A stretch of 42,276 nucleotides of DNA from Acetobacteraceae bacterium (GTDB taxonomy: Bacteria > Pseudomonadota > Alphaproteobacteria > Acetobacterales > Acetobacteraceae): assembly GCA_031291795.1 (NCBI GenBank), contig JARLIJ010000101.1, forward strand, positions 1-42,276, in the 5' to 3' direction. Both the position numbers and the translations under genes were made by a program. This document shows, in pieces, positions 41,735 to 42,276 of this stretch. The number at the start of each line of letters is the position of its first letter. Position 1 is the stretch's first letter. The notes beneath the pieces are model-generated. The model did not search any database, was not told where the DNA came from, and saw only the letters and a list, made by a program, of their open reading frames with translations.

Positions 41735-42248
41735 ACTCGTCGTAGGCCACCAGGGAGTCGCACGGCACGTCCAGCCGCGCGCGGCCGTTCAGGAAGCTCA
41801 GCTCGATCAGCGCTGCCGCGGCCGGCACCACCGCACCGACCTGGCGGAGCAGCGCGATCCCGGCTGCCATCGTGCCGCCGGTCGCCAGCAGATCGTCCAC
41901 CACCACGACGCGCTGGCCGGGGGTGATGGCGTCGGCCTGCACCTCGACCCGGTCCTCGCCGTATTCCAGGGCGTAGTTCAGGCCGACCGTCTCGCCCGGC
42001 AGCTTGCCGCGCTTGCGGATCATGATGAAGCCGCAGCCCAGCTTCAGCGCCAGCGGGGCGGCGATCAGGAAGCCGCGCGATTCCACACCCGCGATCAGGT
42101 CCGGCTGATAGGCGCGCACCGCCCGCGCCATCCGCCCCATCGCCACCTGCCAGGCGTCGGCGTCCCGCAGCAGCGTCGAGATATCGTAGAACAGGATGCC
42201 GGGCTTCGGAAAATCCGGAATGCCGCGGATGTGGTCCTTGAGGTCCAT
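41733..42248 (-). CDS. apt: Adenine phosphoribosyltransferase
   Basis: A 171-residue enzyme of purine salvage that makes AMP from adenine and PRPP. The PRPP loop is [13 protein letters not shown] (residues 114-126), the flexible loop motif [12 protein letters not shown], and [12 protein letters not shown] is the hood region; [15 protein letters not shown] at the N-terminus is diagnostic. Length is that of a typical bacterial Apt. GGAGA lies about ten bases before the ATG at 42248. Cytoplasmic. Confidence 0.95.
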   Translation of the reverse strand: MDLKDHIRGIPDFPKPGILFYDISTLLRDADAWQVAMGRMARAVRAYQPDLIAGVESRGFLIAAPLALKLGCGFIMIRKRGKLPGETVGLNYALEYGEDRVEVQADAITPGQRVVVVDDLLATGGTMAAGIALLRQVGAVVPAAAALIELSFLNGRARLDVPCDSLVAYDE

Positions 42249-42276
42249 GAGCGGCGTCTCCTTTCGGGCAGATGGC

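Overview
High-GC window from an alphaproteobacterium, most likely a member of the Acetobacteraceae (Rhodospirillales). This rests on the gloB / methyltransferase / metW / metX block divergent from chorismate mutase / hisC / tyrA, on alphaproteobacterial-type urtABCDE and apt genes, and on dense GTG/ATGA-coupled operons. It is recognition from protein sequence and gene order, not a database result. No rRNA, tRNA, CRISPR array or complete insertion sequence was seen.

Layout. 1-7808: housekeeping metabolism. A cupin, a GST-like protein and glyoxalase II lie on the minus strand, then a methyltransferase on plus; a 41-codon membrane peptide, metW and metX lie on minus; chorismate mutase, hisC and prephenate dehydrogenase lie on plus and end at a clear hairpin terminator. 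8257-13002: a small defence-like island. It holds a BsuBI/PstI-type DNA methyltransferase with an altered catalytic motif, its restriction endonuclease cut to the N-terminal domain, a Fic protein, and an unusual TetR regulator carrying a C-terminal Phd-like antitoxin domain. 13234-20362: a seven-gene minus-strand operon, urtABCDE, an SDR and an acetamidase/formamidase, suited to uptake and hydrolysis of short amides or urea. 20395-21578: wreckage of another ABC transporter and a gene-free stretch. 21579-25519: alpha-E protein and circularly permuted ATP-grasp, a VOC protein, a lytic transglycosylase. 25561-29017: an orphan amino-acid-type binding protein, a LigI-like amidohydrolase and a sorbosone-dehydrogenase-like protein. 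29154-29448: a chimeric scrap of two lipid-type enzymes. 29677-33940: a chemoreceptor with a C-terminal PilZ domain, a DegP-like protease and a small secreted repeat protein. 34340-42248: FAH-family hydrolase, TauD dioxygenase, DUF2244 membrane protein, HI0933-type flavoprotein, greB, a GxxExxY gene between long inverted repeats, a racemase-like protein with a binding protein, and apt.

Three signals deserve most attention. (1) A family of short non-coding elements with TACCAAC...GTTGGTA ends appears three times (1-137, 11634-11812, 39046-39200). The two complete copies are flanked by identical TNA triplets, and in two of the three copies that triplet is exactly the stop codon of the neighbouring gene. 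(2) The GxxExxY gene sits inside a pair of 43-bp near-perfect inverted repeats, one of which supplies its Shine-Dalgarno sequence, so gene and repeats look like a compact mobile cassette. (3) The TetR-Phd fusion lies divergent to a Fic gene. Because Phd is the classical antitoxin of the Fic-fold toxin Doc, this is a candidate for an unusual regulator/toxin pair.
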